From Numida meleagris (taxonomy: Eukaryota; Chordata; Aves; Galliformes; Numididae): a stretch of 64,000 nucleotides of DNA. Made by a program: the position numbers and the translations under genes. The notes beneath the pieces are model-generated. The model was not told the DNA's origin and ran no database searches. It saw nothing but the letters and a program-made list of their open reading frames with translations. Location: the NCBI RefSeq assembly GCF_002078875.1, contig NC_034420.1:3099814-3163813 (forward strand), written 5' to 3'. Positions 36,833 to 50,990 of the stretch are shown here, one piece after another (within the stretch, counting starts at the first letter, position 1; each line of letters begins with the position of its first letter).

Positions 36833-39800
36833 TGTATTAGACTCTCACAGCGCTTATCTTCCCGTACCATCAGGATCATTGCCTGCCCTTTCCAGCAGCA
36901 ATCAGCTTTCTTCTATCTTCTTCCCAGGAGACTCTATAGATCAGCTTCCCAGACCTGCTAAAATCTCTTTCTGAAACCCTCTGTTCCATCATGCTACAGC
37001 TCTCCTTCCTCCATGTACGACTGTGATCCCTGTCATTTAACAAGTGCCATCAACTAAAACCTTTTTTCCCCGCAATTTATCCTGAAATTACGCAACTCTG
37101 AATAAAGAAAAGACAATTAATTCAGTTTATCAATAAATCTCTACCTTTTCTTTACCTGTACCTAGTGATATCCAGCATACCAGAATACTTAATCCACAGC
37201 ATAACTGACTGATATAATTATAAACAAGCTTTTTATTGCCCTTGACCTTCTGATGAAAAATATATCCATTGACACTTATGACAATAAAACAGGAGGGAAA
37301 AATTAAAAAAGCTTATCCTTCCAGGAGATCAAAGGAACTAGAAATATTGCAACCCAGCAAAAGGAAATCTGAGGGGTAAACAACACAGCACACTGTTTAG
37401 CAATCTGTTCTCATACTAAGAAAGAAATTAACAGCTTGCTCAGCTGGTGACACAGGACTACTCTGCAGTCTGATCCAAGAACCTCAAGATCCAGTTAGTG
37501 TGTAACTAAGACTACTCTTTGACTCTCTTGCCTTTAAGTGTAGCAATAAATACAAGTTGGTGTTTGAAAAGGGTAGAATAGTGTTTGAATATTACCAGTA
37601 GCAACCCTCCATCATAACAACATATTTCTACAGACTACAGTCCACACACACCCACCTCCCAAACACCTCTGCATTTCTCATCATGTAGCTGCAAGCAAGA
37701 AGAAAAACAGTACTCCTATTGCAAGTTACAAGAGGGCTGTAACACAGATTTGATTTAAATACTAATTCACTCTCTAATACCATTAAAACTATAAACATGG
37801 CTGAAAAGATAACAAGAATGAAGGCCAAGTTTTCATTAGAGATTGGAGAGCACAGCTGGTATATCAATACTTCTTTTTAATCATGAAATTGGTGAGATTT
37901 CTCTTTTCTGTTGATGTGCTGCTTTAGCAGAAACAAATGAGAGTCTTGTCTTTCCTAGGCAGGGATGTAGCACTGGGGCTATCTATTTCTCTGCACTTAT
38001 TTTCTTCTTTCTGCTCCAATTTATCTTTCTCTTCTGCAGGGTTTGTTTTTGCACTGATTTCTTGTTCTGTTCTTTACTTACTGGAAACTTACTTTCTCAC
38101 TTCAGTTACTTCACTCTTGCATAACTTCTTTCATAAAGAAATTCAGCATACAAACTCCAAAGGAAAATATCTATAATGCCATTTAACAGTAGGCTGAAAA
38201 AATACTTGAACAAAGCACATAAGTAGAGAAAAACTAAGAGATGTTTGCTTTCCACATGACCATTCTTTGCAGAACTTTGTAGGTATTTCCCACTTACCAA
38301 GTCTACTCCAGTTTTGCCTCTCTGACCTATTATTCTTCATTAAAAAACATTCTTCATTACTTTGTTTTAAGAGACAGCAGTCTGAAGTCCAACTTGGAAA
38401 ATGTTATTTCAAAATCAAGTAAAAGAATTGTCCCTATTATGCTGAGTTCAGAGAATGAGAAATAAGAGTGGTTTTTTTTAGCTGCTAACCACCCAGCACT
38501 GCTTTAAGATGACCACCCCCATGCTTCAATTCACTTTTGAATACAGCGCTACCAACTTCCAGTGAAGAACTCCTCTCATGCTGTACTCAGTAGGGAAAGG
38601 AGTCAACCCTGCATCAGACAACCAGCACACCCTCCTGTCACACTATTCAAATCACTTCTTCTTTGGCAGCCCTGGTCATTTCCCTTGCTCTCTCCCCACC
38701 CAGAAGAGTAAACACAGAACTACTGTATCCACTCCAATGACACTAATCAACCCACTCCACTAATACACAATTTCAACTGAAGTAAATCTTAATACTTGTC
38801 ATTAATCATAACCATTTCCACACTAAACTTCAACTTTCATCTCTAATCTTTTCTGCGTTATCGTTGTAGTGTCATTTGAAACATGATACACTGCTGCATG
38901 GATTTAAATCTTTAGTGCAACACATCTTCTGACAAGCATTATAGATCTAGATCACTGAAACCAAGAGAAATTCTACATGACACTATTAGCACAAAGAAGC
39001 AATATGCAACATGAAAAAAACCAGACAAACTTCTACACCAACTTCACTTTGCTAAGCAAATAGTTGATACACTTTACACCTGTGTAAAAAAATATAAACT
39101 ACTTCTTCTGTAATACAAACTGTAACATGTCCATTGTCTATTTTTACATCTCATTAAACTCTCAGATATCCTACTGGTGCTCCACTCAAAAAATCAAAGC
39201 TACTCTGAGAACAATCAACTGCTGTAACACTTTGCAACTTGTACTTCCTAAAGGCTGCAGATAACTACTGTTTGATTATATGTTACTGGGCCATCAAGAG
39301 AGCTTGACCTGAGAGTCAGTTCTTATCTAATCCAAAAATGGGATTTAGTGAGCGTACAAATACTCACCAGGCTGCTGAGGGACCTCAAGTTCAGAAACAA
39401 TCCTTCAAATTCTCAGGTATCTCCACAGCTTCAAAGTTACCTGCCCCAAAATACCTAAAGGTCTGATCACTGGAGGACTCTGATGGCTGTGTCAGTGTTA
39501 TACAGCTAACCCAGTCTCTCCCTGAGCAGACAGATCTGTGTTACTCCTCTTCCTCCGTGAGCAATGTGCCCTTAGATCCAGATGCTGGCCCTCACCGCGG
39601 CAAAGGGAGCAGGCTCACATAATAGTGGTATTTTCCTCATTCAGTAGATAAGGAAATGAACATTTGCTTTCAATACAGATTTTAAACACCTCTTGCCCCT
39701 AAAAACCAGGTTAATATTTTCCACAAAAGTCTGGGACTTCCTGCTTTCAGATGGAACACCACCTCTCATTCTAAGGGAGAATGATTAGGGAAGCAAGGAC

Positions 39801-42205
39801 CTGCTCATGCCTCCTTCCCAATACACATGCATTGCCAAAAATTCTATTAGTTAAAATGAGCAGAAAACATAATTTATTATTAATCAAATAGATTACTAGA
39901 AAAAATGTAATTTAATTGATCAAGCCCGGTAGAAGACTGGAGCAAAGGTTTCATTCAGACATTAGTCAGGCACCTTCACCAAAGGCTGCACTCAAGCAGA
40001 ACGTTATCTGTTAGATAAACACACACCGCTTTACAAAGCCCAGTAATAACGAGGCAGCCACCGGCCTCCATTTGTCAAATCAGCTCCTGCTGGCTGGCAT
40101 CTTGCACAGTTTACTATTTAATTCATTCTGAAAAGCAGCATGTAATAAGCTATCCTGACATATATTTATTGGGTGCTCTTCACAGCACAAGTGCTGTTAA
40201 ATTGCCTCCTGCACATCAAATTTTCACCATCAGTATTTTCAAATTGCACAGACTTGAGAGTCTTCAGCTCTATCAGCGAATACAACACGTCCCAAGCCCT
40301 GGAGCCACCAGGCTATTAGAAAAGCAGGATCTTTGAATAAAACGCAGTGCCAATAGTAAGTTGGCCAGTAATGCTGCCTTCCCATACCCCCAGAAGGCAT
40401 GATTACAGAAGCAGTAGATAGGTTTTCATTAAAACCACTGAGGATACTAGGGTGTTTACAGAAGACTTGCATTTACAACCTTTCTTTTTTGATGAGCGAA
40501 GATGGTCTAAAAGATTATTTCCAAGTTTAATGAATTTGGATAAAAGCATCATTAACTGTTTTTTCCTTGATTTCATTAGTTGTTCAAGTCTTCCTGCTGC
40601 AACAGAACCCCATGCAGAGACTAAGAGGTCCATTATTGGAAAGATTTGCATAATATGCTTTTTTAAAAAAGAAAAAGAAAAACCAACCAACCAAAAGCCT
40701 ACACTGAGCAAGGGACACTTCATACTTAGCACGAATGCTGGATGTTTTGAACCTTCAATCTTTTCAGAATTATGACTCTACTTAACAGCGAGACTGACAG
40801 GTCTCAGCTCTCAAAGACCAGCATGCTTCTCTACTCTTTTGCAGCCTCTAGAGAAGCATGCAGTGCTGCAGGTAGAAACCTCCAGGGCAGCAGGTTGAAA
40901 TGGCATCATTAACACTGTAAGGGCACTTTATAATGTTGTTTCGGTCTTTTGGTGCAGAAGTTACCTTGATCTGAAAAAAATAAGGTGGTACTGCATGGAC
41001 TAATAGGAGAACCATGAAAGAATAAAACAAACTGTAAAGTAGTTCGTGAAATGAAAGCAGAACTCTAAAAGGTCTGACTCTGAAACCAGCTAAGAGACAG
41101 CACAGAGTTTTCCTTCAGGGCCAGATCAGTTTCTCTCCTCATCTTACACTACAGCTTGTGGGGAGAAGGCTCCCACTGGCTGGTCTGGATAAGTTTGCTC
41201 CGGTTGGACATCCTTAGCAAACGAATCTCTTCTTAGCTAAGCTTCCTTCCAAGAGCCATCCTGTGCTCCCCTGCTCCAACGAGGGCAGCCTAAGGTGGAA
41301 GGGGAACAGGGTCAGAACTTGAATATCTCTTGCTTGGCAGATTTAAGATAAAGTCATTTGCTGAACATTAAGAACAAAATTAAAACCAACTGATGCTCAT
41401 TACAATTAAGCATTGTCTTCCCTGCCAAGACGCATGAGACAGGTTTTTCTATAAAGCCTTCTTACTAAATGAATTCTATGCGGGAGTACAGTGGCACTAA
41501 TACAAAACCATTAAAACAAATGTCTCCAGCAGACAGTTTTCTTGGCTTTCTCACATTATATTGAAATTCAACAACAAGTAAGGGCAAAAAATTAAACTAA
41601 TGAACTTAGAAAAAAAATATACACAGGTTGATATGAAATTTAAGTCCAAATAAGAGATGCAGCTTTGCCTTTTTATACCCAAGCATGGGGAATAACAAGC
41701 AAGTTAAACTCTTGTTCATGCTTTACCTGGAGACAGCAACCAAGTCAATTTTGTACACAGGGAACTTGAAACCAGGCAAAAACGGCAGCCACTCAATAGT
41801 TATGACTGGGTCATCTCCATTCAAGTGTAGTCATTGGCACCTAAATTATTATCCATTTCCCTTGCCACCTTCTTCAACATCTCCAAACCAAAATATCTAC
41901 TTTACAATTTGAACAACATGAGCATCTCATACAACCTAACATTAATACTGGAAATGAAAAATGTATACTTTGCAAGCTAAAAAAGAAATGCAATATTTTC
42001 AGTGTGATAACACACTGCAGCAAACAAGGCAGAAAAAAAACAACAAAAAAGTAACCTCTGCTCTGCAATTCTAAGCCACATTTTCGAAGGGCTCGTTTTG
42101 TTCTCACTAGAAAAAAAAGCCAGCTTCAATTTCTGCACAGAAAACAGAAGCTCGCAGTACCGGGCTTTCATGCAGAAAAGGAAGTTGATTTAAGCTGAAA
42201 AACAG

Positions 42206-42226
42206 GTTTGTTTGTTTGTTTGTTTT
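42206..42226. repeat. (TTTG)n short tandem repeat
   Basis: About five tandem gttt units. Minor microsatellite. Confidence 0.85.
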
Positions 42227-45200
42227 ACACAAAGGACTTCAAAAGAGTAGAGAAAAAGTAGCTTACCTTAATAGCTGTTTAGTTCACTAGGGCTCCTAAA
42301 TCAGCTGGAAGCAATTCTGATGGTTGATGGCCTACAGTAACTGCATTCACCTCCTGAACATGCATCAAACTTGTTTCCAGTGGATAAAAATCCTACTTAG
42401 AAGTGCTGCACAGACTTTAATTTGGCTCAAGCAGGCTTTTATTTATCACTTCCCCCTTCTTTTCTCAGGAAGAACAAAACAGAGCCCTGTGATCTCTGTA
42501 ATGCATTGTTTAATATTTGTGTCGTGCTGTAGCAGGGAAAAGATGCGTATTAGTGAAGTCACACCACGACAACTGCTCACAAAGAATATTTCTTTGGCTT
42601 CTCTGTGCCTTTTCAAGCTCATGGTCCTTCCTCCTTCTGTGTCACTTATGCAACTTCAATTCTTTAATTTCTGATCTTGGAGCCATTAGAGCATCCCCCA
42701 TCATTTACAGCACACATGACCCGGCCAGTACATCCACATTAGCCAGCTATACTGATAGCGGCTTTGTTGAAGCTACTGTTTTTAAACATGCCTAAGTAGG
42801 CTCAGAGTATGTCATCTTCCAAACTTGTTTTACTACTTAGATAAGTCAATGAGACTTGTTCTAAGAAGATTAAAGCTGCTGACAGAAGTCAATATTTGCA
42901 AAGAAGGAAGCATTTTTTCCTGGACTCCATTATATTACTGCAGTAGTGGAATTCCATTTAGCTTAATTCTCTGAATTTAGAGCCCAGCGTTAATGCCAAC
43001 CACTGTGAAAGAAAAGGGTTTTTAGTGTCAGTTCACTTCTGAGAGGACGTTTTAGAGCCACATACAATTTTCCAATTCTTAAGTGTTGCACCCAGAAGTC
43101 AAATGAGCCATAAGGCCATATATCTTTTTTAGTTCTTTGTGCTTATGGTATCGCTTTTAGAATTCAGGGCCAGAATCTGAAGTCTCAGACCATTGCTTTC
43201 TTTCATCCTCTTACACCAAGAACTATTGCAAGTGAACTCTGATTTTGCTTCTTGGTTTACACAACACAAGGCATTCCTATGGCAACATTAACAAATTCCA
43301 TCTAGAGAGCTTAACTCCTAGAGAGGAATGGATCTGCTTTCTAGTACTATTTTTGTGCATACACTCTAGTTTAATTTGCTTAGAATTTATCTAAGTGCCA
43401 ACTATTCACTACTTGATATATGCACTAATGCTATACCCAGGTATTTGTTGTCACAAGGTTACTGTCAACATTTGTCACAGAAAACATGCTAACGTAATAA
43501 ATATTTAACCTTCTTAGAACAGCCTTTTTTCAGTCAGTTGGACGTCCTGTATAGACAGAGGATGAAAGCAGGAGCTACATTACAGCACTACTGCAGCTTT
43601 GCTAAACAACCTCAGTGGACACCACTAAGATTCTCACTGCAGAAGTACATGCAGCTAACAGTAAGAAAACCCATGGAGAACTTAATTTACACAGCACCAA
43701 TGAAAGTATGCCAAAGTTGCAGATGTTAAAATTGAAGTTACAGTCCAATTAGATACAAAAAAAAAAAACTTTAAGAACCGAGCTAAAACACAGAACTAAA
43801 GAAAACTGTTAACAGGAAGAACTAACTATAACAACATCACATAGCCTCCTTCTGAAATTCACTTCAACTGATTTTTCACTTCACCAACACTCAGAGTTGA
43901 GGGGCAAACAACAGTTTGTTTGGTGCAAGAGGGGATCTGGAGCCCCCCAGCAGTTCGGTACAGACATCATACTTGATCAAGTTGCTCATAGCAAACAACT
44001 TGTGATGGAGAAATGTGAGGAACACGTAAGGCACTAAGTTGCCTAAGACCAAGAGAAGTTCTGCATTTTCAAGGGTGTTAGAAGCGAACTGGTGTTTAGG
44101 GCACTTGGTCAAGCTGCTCTTGGTGGAAGCAAGCACTTACATGCCTTGCAGCCACGCTGCAATACTTAAAATGTTACTTGAAGTGTAACAGGGATATTTT
44201 CTCGCCCAGAAAACAAAGGCTTTATTAAAAACCAATAAAATCCCATGTATGAATTAGCAAATATCTCGCCCAGCAGGAATGCTGTTTTCTGCAGCTTCTC
44301 ACTGGGTTCTGGGACTATTTTTAGCCACTTCGGAACATCTGAACTAATCCAAACGGTCACGAATTCGCCACAAGAAAATCCCTTGAGTTTTATCATTTCG
44401 AAGTGCAATTCAACAGTTCATTCCATCTTAGGAAACACTGCACTTCAGACAGCAACGCCCAGCGACTGTAGTGAACATGTTTTATTGAAACCATGTTAAG
44501 TTTTTAATTTATTTTCTTCAGTGATTACACTTCACCAGATTCTTCGGGTGGGTTAAGTGCACAAATGATTTCCATATTACCATACAAAGACATCTGGTAT
44601 TTTTGGCTGTTTTACTTTACCCCGCAGCACAAGCAGGATTTCAGTCAAACAGAAGTTAGACTGTACCACAGTCAGATTCATAGCAATCTAGAAACTTCCC
44701 TGAAAAATCTTATTCCCTTTTATCCTAATATATTTCAGGAACAACCACAATTTAGACATATCAAATTAGTTATCTAAAGAGAGAGAAGTTTTTCAAACGT
44801 TGCCTGACACATATCCCCTAGGATACATCACAGTGGAGAAGAGCTATTGAAATACTTTCAAGGAACAAAGGCTTAAGAATTACGCTGTCCTTTTCTCAAA
44901 GGCGAAGCAAGGGTTCTCAAAGTACATGGCAAATACATACACACTTAAACATATTATGCTCTTTCTGAAATAGCATTTCTAAAACCTCCCCACTCAGAAA
45001 TGCTGAAGGTAGTTTTTCTTCTCTAGTGGGACATCACACACCCAATAATAAGGTCAGATCTTGAAACGCTGCACAGAGCTGTGCCAATTCATGCACGTGC
45101 TGGAGATGGGACCACAGTGTTTTAAGTTTAGAGTCCCCTGCACGACAGATCAATGCTCCAAGTCCGGTTGCTCCCAAACAGAAGAAAAATAGGCCTCTAG

Positions 45201-48200
45201 TAACCACCTACGTGTCTATGAGTTCATAGTATCTGCTTGAACAGACTTAATAGAAGACAACGGTAGGAGCAGTCATCACAAAGGGCAACACCAAAAACGC
45301 GCAGCCCGAGAATAAATTTGTGATTACCAACAAGCCACCACTTAGTATAGCACTCAAGTTTAAAAGAGTAGCCTGTATTCACATTAGTCTCTTCAATACA
45401 GAAAAGCACATCTGTCATTTTCAGAGGTAGTTTTCTTTTTTTTTTTTTTAATAACAACATACATCATCTTCAGCTACTTAAATGAAGATTTCAGCTTTGT
45501 TCAGGGAGACTACGGTGACTCAATACCAGGGTCAGAAGCAAGTGCAAAGCAAGTATTTCTGTGTACTGCAAAATATAGCCTTTCACAAAACATACTTTCT
45601 TCTGTTTTCAATTCTTTTTAAAGGGATGTACAAGACAATGGGATATAGGCAGTCAATGTCAAAATATACAGCTCCTGAAAAGGATGCTCTCAATTAATCT
45701 TTACATTTCTATGCACAACGAGACTCTTTCAGTGCATCAACTATAAACAAATGGAAAGCAGAAGAATAACATTTGCTTAAAATTTTGCTCCTTAGCAGCC
45801 GATTCAGAGCATCACCTTTGCAAGTGAAGATTACCACAAAACCATTGGGTGTTTCTTCATTTGCAGGTCTGATAAGCTCAGCTAATTGATGCGCTGTGGA
45901 AAAACAAAGCTTTGTCAGAAGACATCCAGTTCATGCTGCCCCTGCTACCTTGCAGATATTGTATCTATATTTGAATGCCTAAAATGTCATTACTTGCTTG
46001 TGCACCAAAATCCAGGTAAGTCTTAAAATGGGATAAAAGAATTAAGATATTGTAAACATATATATAAAAAAACCTAACTGCTCTATAAGACCAGTGGCAC
46101 TGAATTTCTCTGGTAAAAACAAACCAGAAAAACCCCACAAGACAGATAGAAGCTTTGAGCAGACTCCAGCTCCCACACATCATTTCTTTGCTATGCAGAA
46201 TGACTCTCTCCACATCTACATCACATCCATGTCACCCTTTACGGTTTGCTTTGCTGCACTCCATCTCAAATGACTCTGGCTCAAATTACAATTCCTTGCT
46301 TGCGCTACGAACTTCACAACAGTTAAACAATACTATTTAATAAGCGTTTAAGCCTTAATTCTCCTCTTCCAACTTCCTAAAACTAGCGACGGTTAGAAGT
46401 AATCTTTGCTATGTGCTTCCTTTTTTCAGCCTTCATAAAGTTTATTAACAACCTATAGTATGCAAATAAGCTTCCCCAGTAGTGCCAGCTCCTTCTCTCG
46501 ATAAGAAGAATGCACATCTTGCTCATCACAGCTGCCTTCACGAGACAGTCTGTGGTCCTCGTGTTTTATCTTTCCATGAAATACTGCAGATGTGTTAGGT
46601 TTGTAATAGTGACATTGCAGAGGTAGCTTTCAGCCTGCAACTGTTTCTCATGCTTTCCTAAATTTATGGAAAGATAAACTCAAAATAAGTAGAATTGTTT
46701 CCAAGATGAACACAGAACGCAGCATGAGTTATTAACCCATCAATTCAAATACCAGCCCTTGAAGCAAACAGCACATCTTTCTCTGCTTCTGAAGGAGTGA
46801 TTAGCTTCCCAATGATTGCGTAAGTGAGGCTTTTTGCAGACTGAAAGGACTCTGGTTATCACAGCTCACCATGCTGCCAACAGCAATCAACACAGCACCT
46901 GGAGTTAACACATCTGCAGTATGGATTACATTTATACAATGCTTCTATTCATTGAATCTCAAATTGCTTCTTATGAAACAAGTGATAATATCCCTTTCAG
47001 AGCAACATAAACACACAATTCATCAATCCAGGATGATTGCAAACATTTTCAGAACCAGGCCCAAAACTCGCTGGCAGTTAGGAGCTTCCCCAAGAAACAT
47101 AACCTAAGGAACTGCTTCTCCCTGTCTACATAAGATGTTGTGGGTAGCAGACAAAAATCAATATATCACAGGAAACAGACTTTAAGTAGGAATGCAATAA
47201 GTCTATTTCACTTTTCCTTTGTTAGCTTAAAGCTCACTTAGTTTCCCCCAGTTTTATGTTCGGAAATGAGTTTTTTTGTGTGTGTGTTAGCCTCCTCTTA
47301 GGCTGAATCCAGATGGTTCTTACCCAGTTTTAAAATCTATCGCTGCCTTTTTACTGTTTAAGGATGATGAGAGAAAAAGATATATTTTATTGTGTTACAC
47401 TAAGCATTTTGATGTAGAAGATCTCATTATTCAATTCCTCTAAAGTAACACGCTTGTCTTCTCCAAAATATAAATAAGATTGCTCATGCTTTTTTTCTTT
47501 TTTTAATTTTAAGAGCTCCATGCAGTTGTTGAAATGCTGACAGGCCAGCAGAAGCAGATGATGGAAACCATCACTCGCTTTACTGTGCAGTACTTCAGAG
47601 CTCTTTCTTGAGTAGTCACCAGGAGCTTCGCCTTTTACATTGACAACACTTGGGCTGTACCTCTCTAAGCACTGCAATTTATCACTTCATTCCTCTTTGA
47701 AAGACAGACTTATCACAGCTCATTATCGCTAAAGAAGATACTGAATATTTCACAAACATCAGTTAGTACGTTAAAGTGAGCATACTTCAACAGATAACCT
47801 AGCCGGGTCTCAAGATTTTAATCTACTCTTTCTCCTACAGCTCCCAAAACTGAGAATTTGTTACTGAAGTAACCGTGTTTACAAGGTTCCCCTGCGCTTC
47901 CCTAGGACTCCCGACTGATACTACAAGCAAGAGGACTGGCAGGGCCACGCCATGTTCTCTGAGCCCTGCTGGCACCGCATCCAGACCATGAAAACTGCTC
48001 CTTACTTGTGAAATAGTGGGAAGCACAAAAACATTAAGAGCACTTAAATTTATTTGACATTACCACCTTCCTCCTCCTCCATTATTATCCTTCCATGAAT
48101 TGGAATTATTTAAATTAATGACAAGGCCGCATTTTTAAACTCTTAGAACTCTATTTCAGCCGAACAAGATGAGCACCTCATCAAGTCTGTGATAGCAATC

Positions 48201-48471
48201 CCTCTCTTTAACTTTGCAGCGTAAGGCTGCTGCACCGTTTTAAATTTGTAAAAGAAAGCGTTAATCACTCTTATTTTAAATCTCAGACTATTTAACTTTT
48301 ACTTATCAGCATTAATATACTCCACCTACGTGCCTTGCAAGCCAAACGTTGTGAAATAGTCATCACAAGGAATTAAATTAGAAGTTCTAACCAGCCGAGA
48401 AGCAAGAGTCGAATTATATATGCAAGCTACTGGTTTTTAGTAAAGCTGAACAAGTGTGGAAAAAGTTGGCC

Positions 48472-48483
48472 ATGAATATTCAT
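48472..48483. promoter_or_regulatory. Perfect 12-bp palindrome resembling a POU-dimer (MORE) site
   Basis: atgaatattcat, a perfect palindrome of the form ATGNATATNCAT used by POU-domain homodimers. It lies in a repeat-free part of KCNIP1 intron 1, about 6 kb inside the intron. Sequence match only. Confidence 0.3.
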
Positions 48484-50744
48484 TTCGATTACTTCATGAG
48501 GTTAAATGCTGCCATAGCTAAAACCTTCCCATGCCTGCTTTCAATTACATTACCATTCACAAGCTTTACTAATCATACTGAAGCAGCAAAAACCAAAGTT
48601 ACAAGAACACGAACCCCACAAATACTGTAATAAAGTCCAGACAGAATTTCATTTTCATCCCTAACAGTGGGATTCCTGCTCAGGCCCCACCAGTTCTACC
48701 AGGCACCCAGCGTGGACTAGAAACACCACTCATATTCTGTTGCTAGCAAGAAAGTGGTCAACATCTGAGAAGATTAATGAGAACACATACAGAACATTGC
48801 CCCACAACAGAGTCAAGTCGCAGTTCGTGGATGGTTGTGAGTGCAGAAAAGGCTGGCAAGCTTTATTTTCACCATTTAGCATTGTACTGTTAGAGGTAAC
48901 TTTATGGAGATAAAAGAAAACTAGTACTTAAAATTAGCAATTAGCACACGAATTTCAAATTTAGGATAATTTAACACATGTGACTATCTACTTAATTCAA
49001 GCTAACTTCAAAAGTTATCCACTTGCACTTCAATCCATTGATTAAGTGAGTAGTAATAGGATCCATTAGGTTAAAATTGACTGTGGGATGCTCATTTTTT
49101 CTCAACTTTAAATGACAAAATCTGACATGGTAAATTAGCATAACAATGAGCTACAGCAGGGGCACAAATTCCTTAGCCCCTGGTCATAAGAAAAGCCACC
49201 ACCACCACAAACACCCACACATCTGGATACCAATTTCTGTAAACTGTTTCAACATTATAGAATCTAACATAATGGCTTTCTTGTCTTATCTTTAATTTTA
49301 AAAAGTTAGAGAATCCGCAGATCAAGTCATCAGTTACACATAGAAAAAGAAAGGAAAAAAGTATCCTAATTATTATAATCAATGTAATTAAATTAGACGC
49401 CAAAACATACTCTGGTTTTCCTACCCATAGGATATTTAACTAGTCATAAGATCTCACAATATTCCTGGCTTTAAAACACCATAGATACATGCTTATTGCA
49501 AAGCACCATTACAAAAGCTTCCTGGATATTTTCCCAGAAGACAAGAACACATTTTATTGTATTATTTACTCAGAAAACAAGAAAGTCAGATTTTTGGGGC
49601 TATTCTCTTGCAAACAATTAAGTTCTTAAACTTCTAGTGACCATGTCTTCACAGAGATGCTAGTTTCTACCACAGGTCTGTAAAAGTTTCAAAAGGGAGA
49701 CTACAGCATTTCCACTGCCTCTGGTTCTTAAAATCAGGCTTGTTTCAGGCGAGAGACAAATGTGAGATGTATGCAAGCGTATCTGGATTACTCAAGGTTT
49801 GCAGTATTTGTAGAAAAGATTCATTTGTTTGCAGTTTATTTTTCATAGACAGACGCATATGCCTAACCTACCAAACTGAGTGTCTTTTGCTTGGTGACAC
49901 ATGCAGCTGGGTTTGTCAGCATGGAGAATGGCAAACAAACCCATACCACATACATACCCAGGCAAGAGCTTCTGCCAGCCGGGCAATTAATTGGACATCT
50001 TCACTGGGTAGTTAGGATCAGGTACTAATCCTCCAAGCTTCAGGAGCTGTGGACTCTGCTCCACAAGATACGCAGTGGAGACAACTGGGCTGCCTCTCAT
50101 ACTGATGGCCTCTCTCTAAACGAGGGCCTACACCAGCGTTTTTAATACAGAAACTTTCATTTACTCCAGGTGGTCTTGGAAAAAAATACATGGACAAGGT
50201 CTAACAAAACATTCTTACTAAAGGACTTTACAAAGCTCTGAAAGTTTTATAGAGAAAGAGTATGCAGAAGAGCTTTTACAGGAGCCCTCTGAATAACAGT
50301 TACTAAGCTGGCATGCAGCAGCCAGAATTCAAGGAGTGAAGGCGGGCTAGGTTGGCTACACAGCAGCAGGAGAATCAAGATGTCTTCTCACGTGGGACAT
50401 AGGTGCAGGATCACTGGCATCACCTGAACAACTGCACTGAACTTTCCTACGTCTTTAATGCATCTGGCACCCTCGCATTTTCAGCAGCTGGAGTCACAAA
50501 GCCAAATCTAATGCTGCACCAGTATACTCCAAAGGAACAGGACTACATTCCACCGAGAGGAGACAGCGCCTGCATATGATTGAAAGGGACCGTGCACTTT
50601 CTTACTGTCTCACAGAACATCTCTGAAGAATAGCTGTAATTTGGATTCACAAAGAAATAGTAAAACAGACCACAGCGCAGTAAAACACTCTCAATACTTT
50701 TCTTTCATGCTGGAGAAGGCTGTGGGGAGAGCAAGATGTTTGAA

Positions 50745-50990
50745 GACTTTATCATTGCACTGGAACAGATAATTAGGCAATTAAAACTATGAGAAGTGAA
50801 CAAATTACCAGTTCCAGATGAATTGCTTTGCAGAACAGAAATGGGAGAAGCAAGAAAACAGAAACGAGAGCCGCTGGCAAGCATTTTAATAGCACAACTG
50901 AAAGAGGGGCAGCTCGGGAACAAAGGTGAAAGGGCAGTTAATTTGCAGAAGCTTATCTGCTCCTCCAAAGGAACGTTTTGAAGGAGCTGG
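50745..50990 (+). mobile_element. Possible very old LINE/CR1 reverse-transcriptase relic
   Basis: Plus-strand translation gives a weak match in order to the CR1 reverse-transcriptase start: a RQLK..K.P.PDE.L segment, then PLASIL and KEGQLGN, with a stop inside. Similarity is faint and may be chance. A profile search against LINE reverse transcriptase would decide. Confidence 0.3.

Larger units (their letters stand above)
36833..50744. other. KCNIP1 intron, no gene seen
   Basis: AT-rich and largely free of recognisable repeats. It holds the TTTG repeat at 42.2 kb and a homeodomain/POU-motif-rich stretch around 48.08-48.58 kb. The first 200 or so bases may belong to the CR1 relic at 36.7 kb but could not be aligned. 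Confidence 0.65.

Noticed and set aside
47387..47677. 96-codon minus-strand frame, Lys/Glu-rich at the end
   Set aside because: It opens at TTG; no domain recognised and no flanking splice sites considered convincing.
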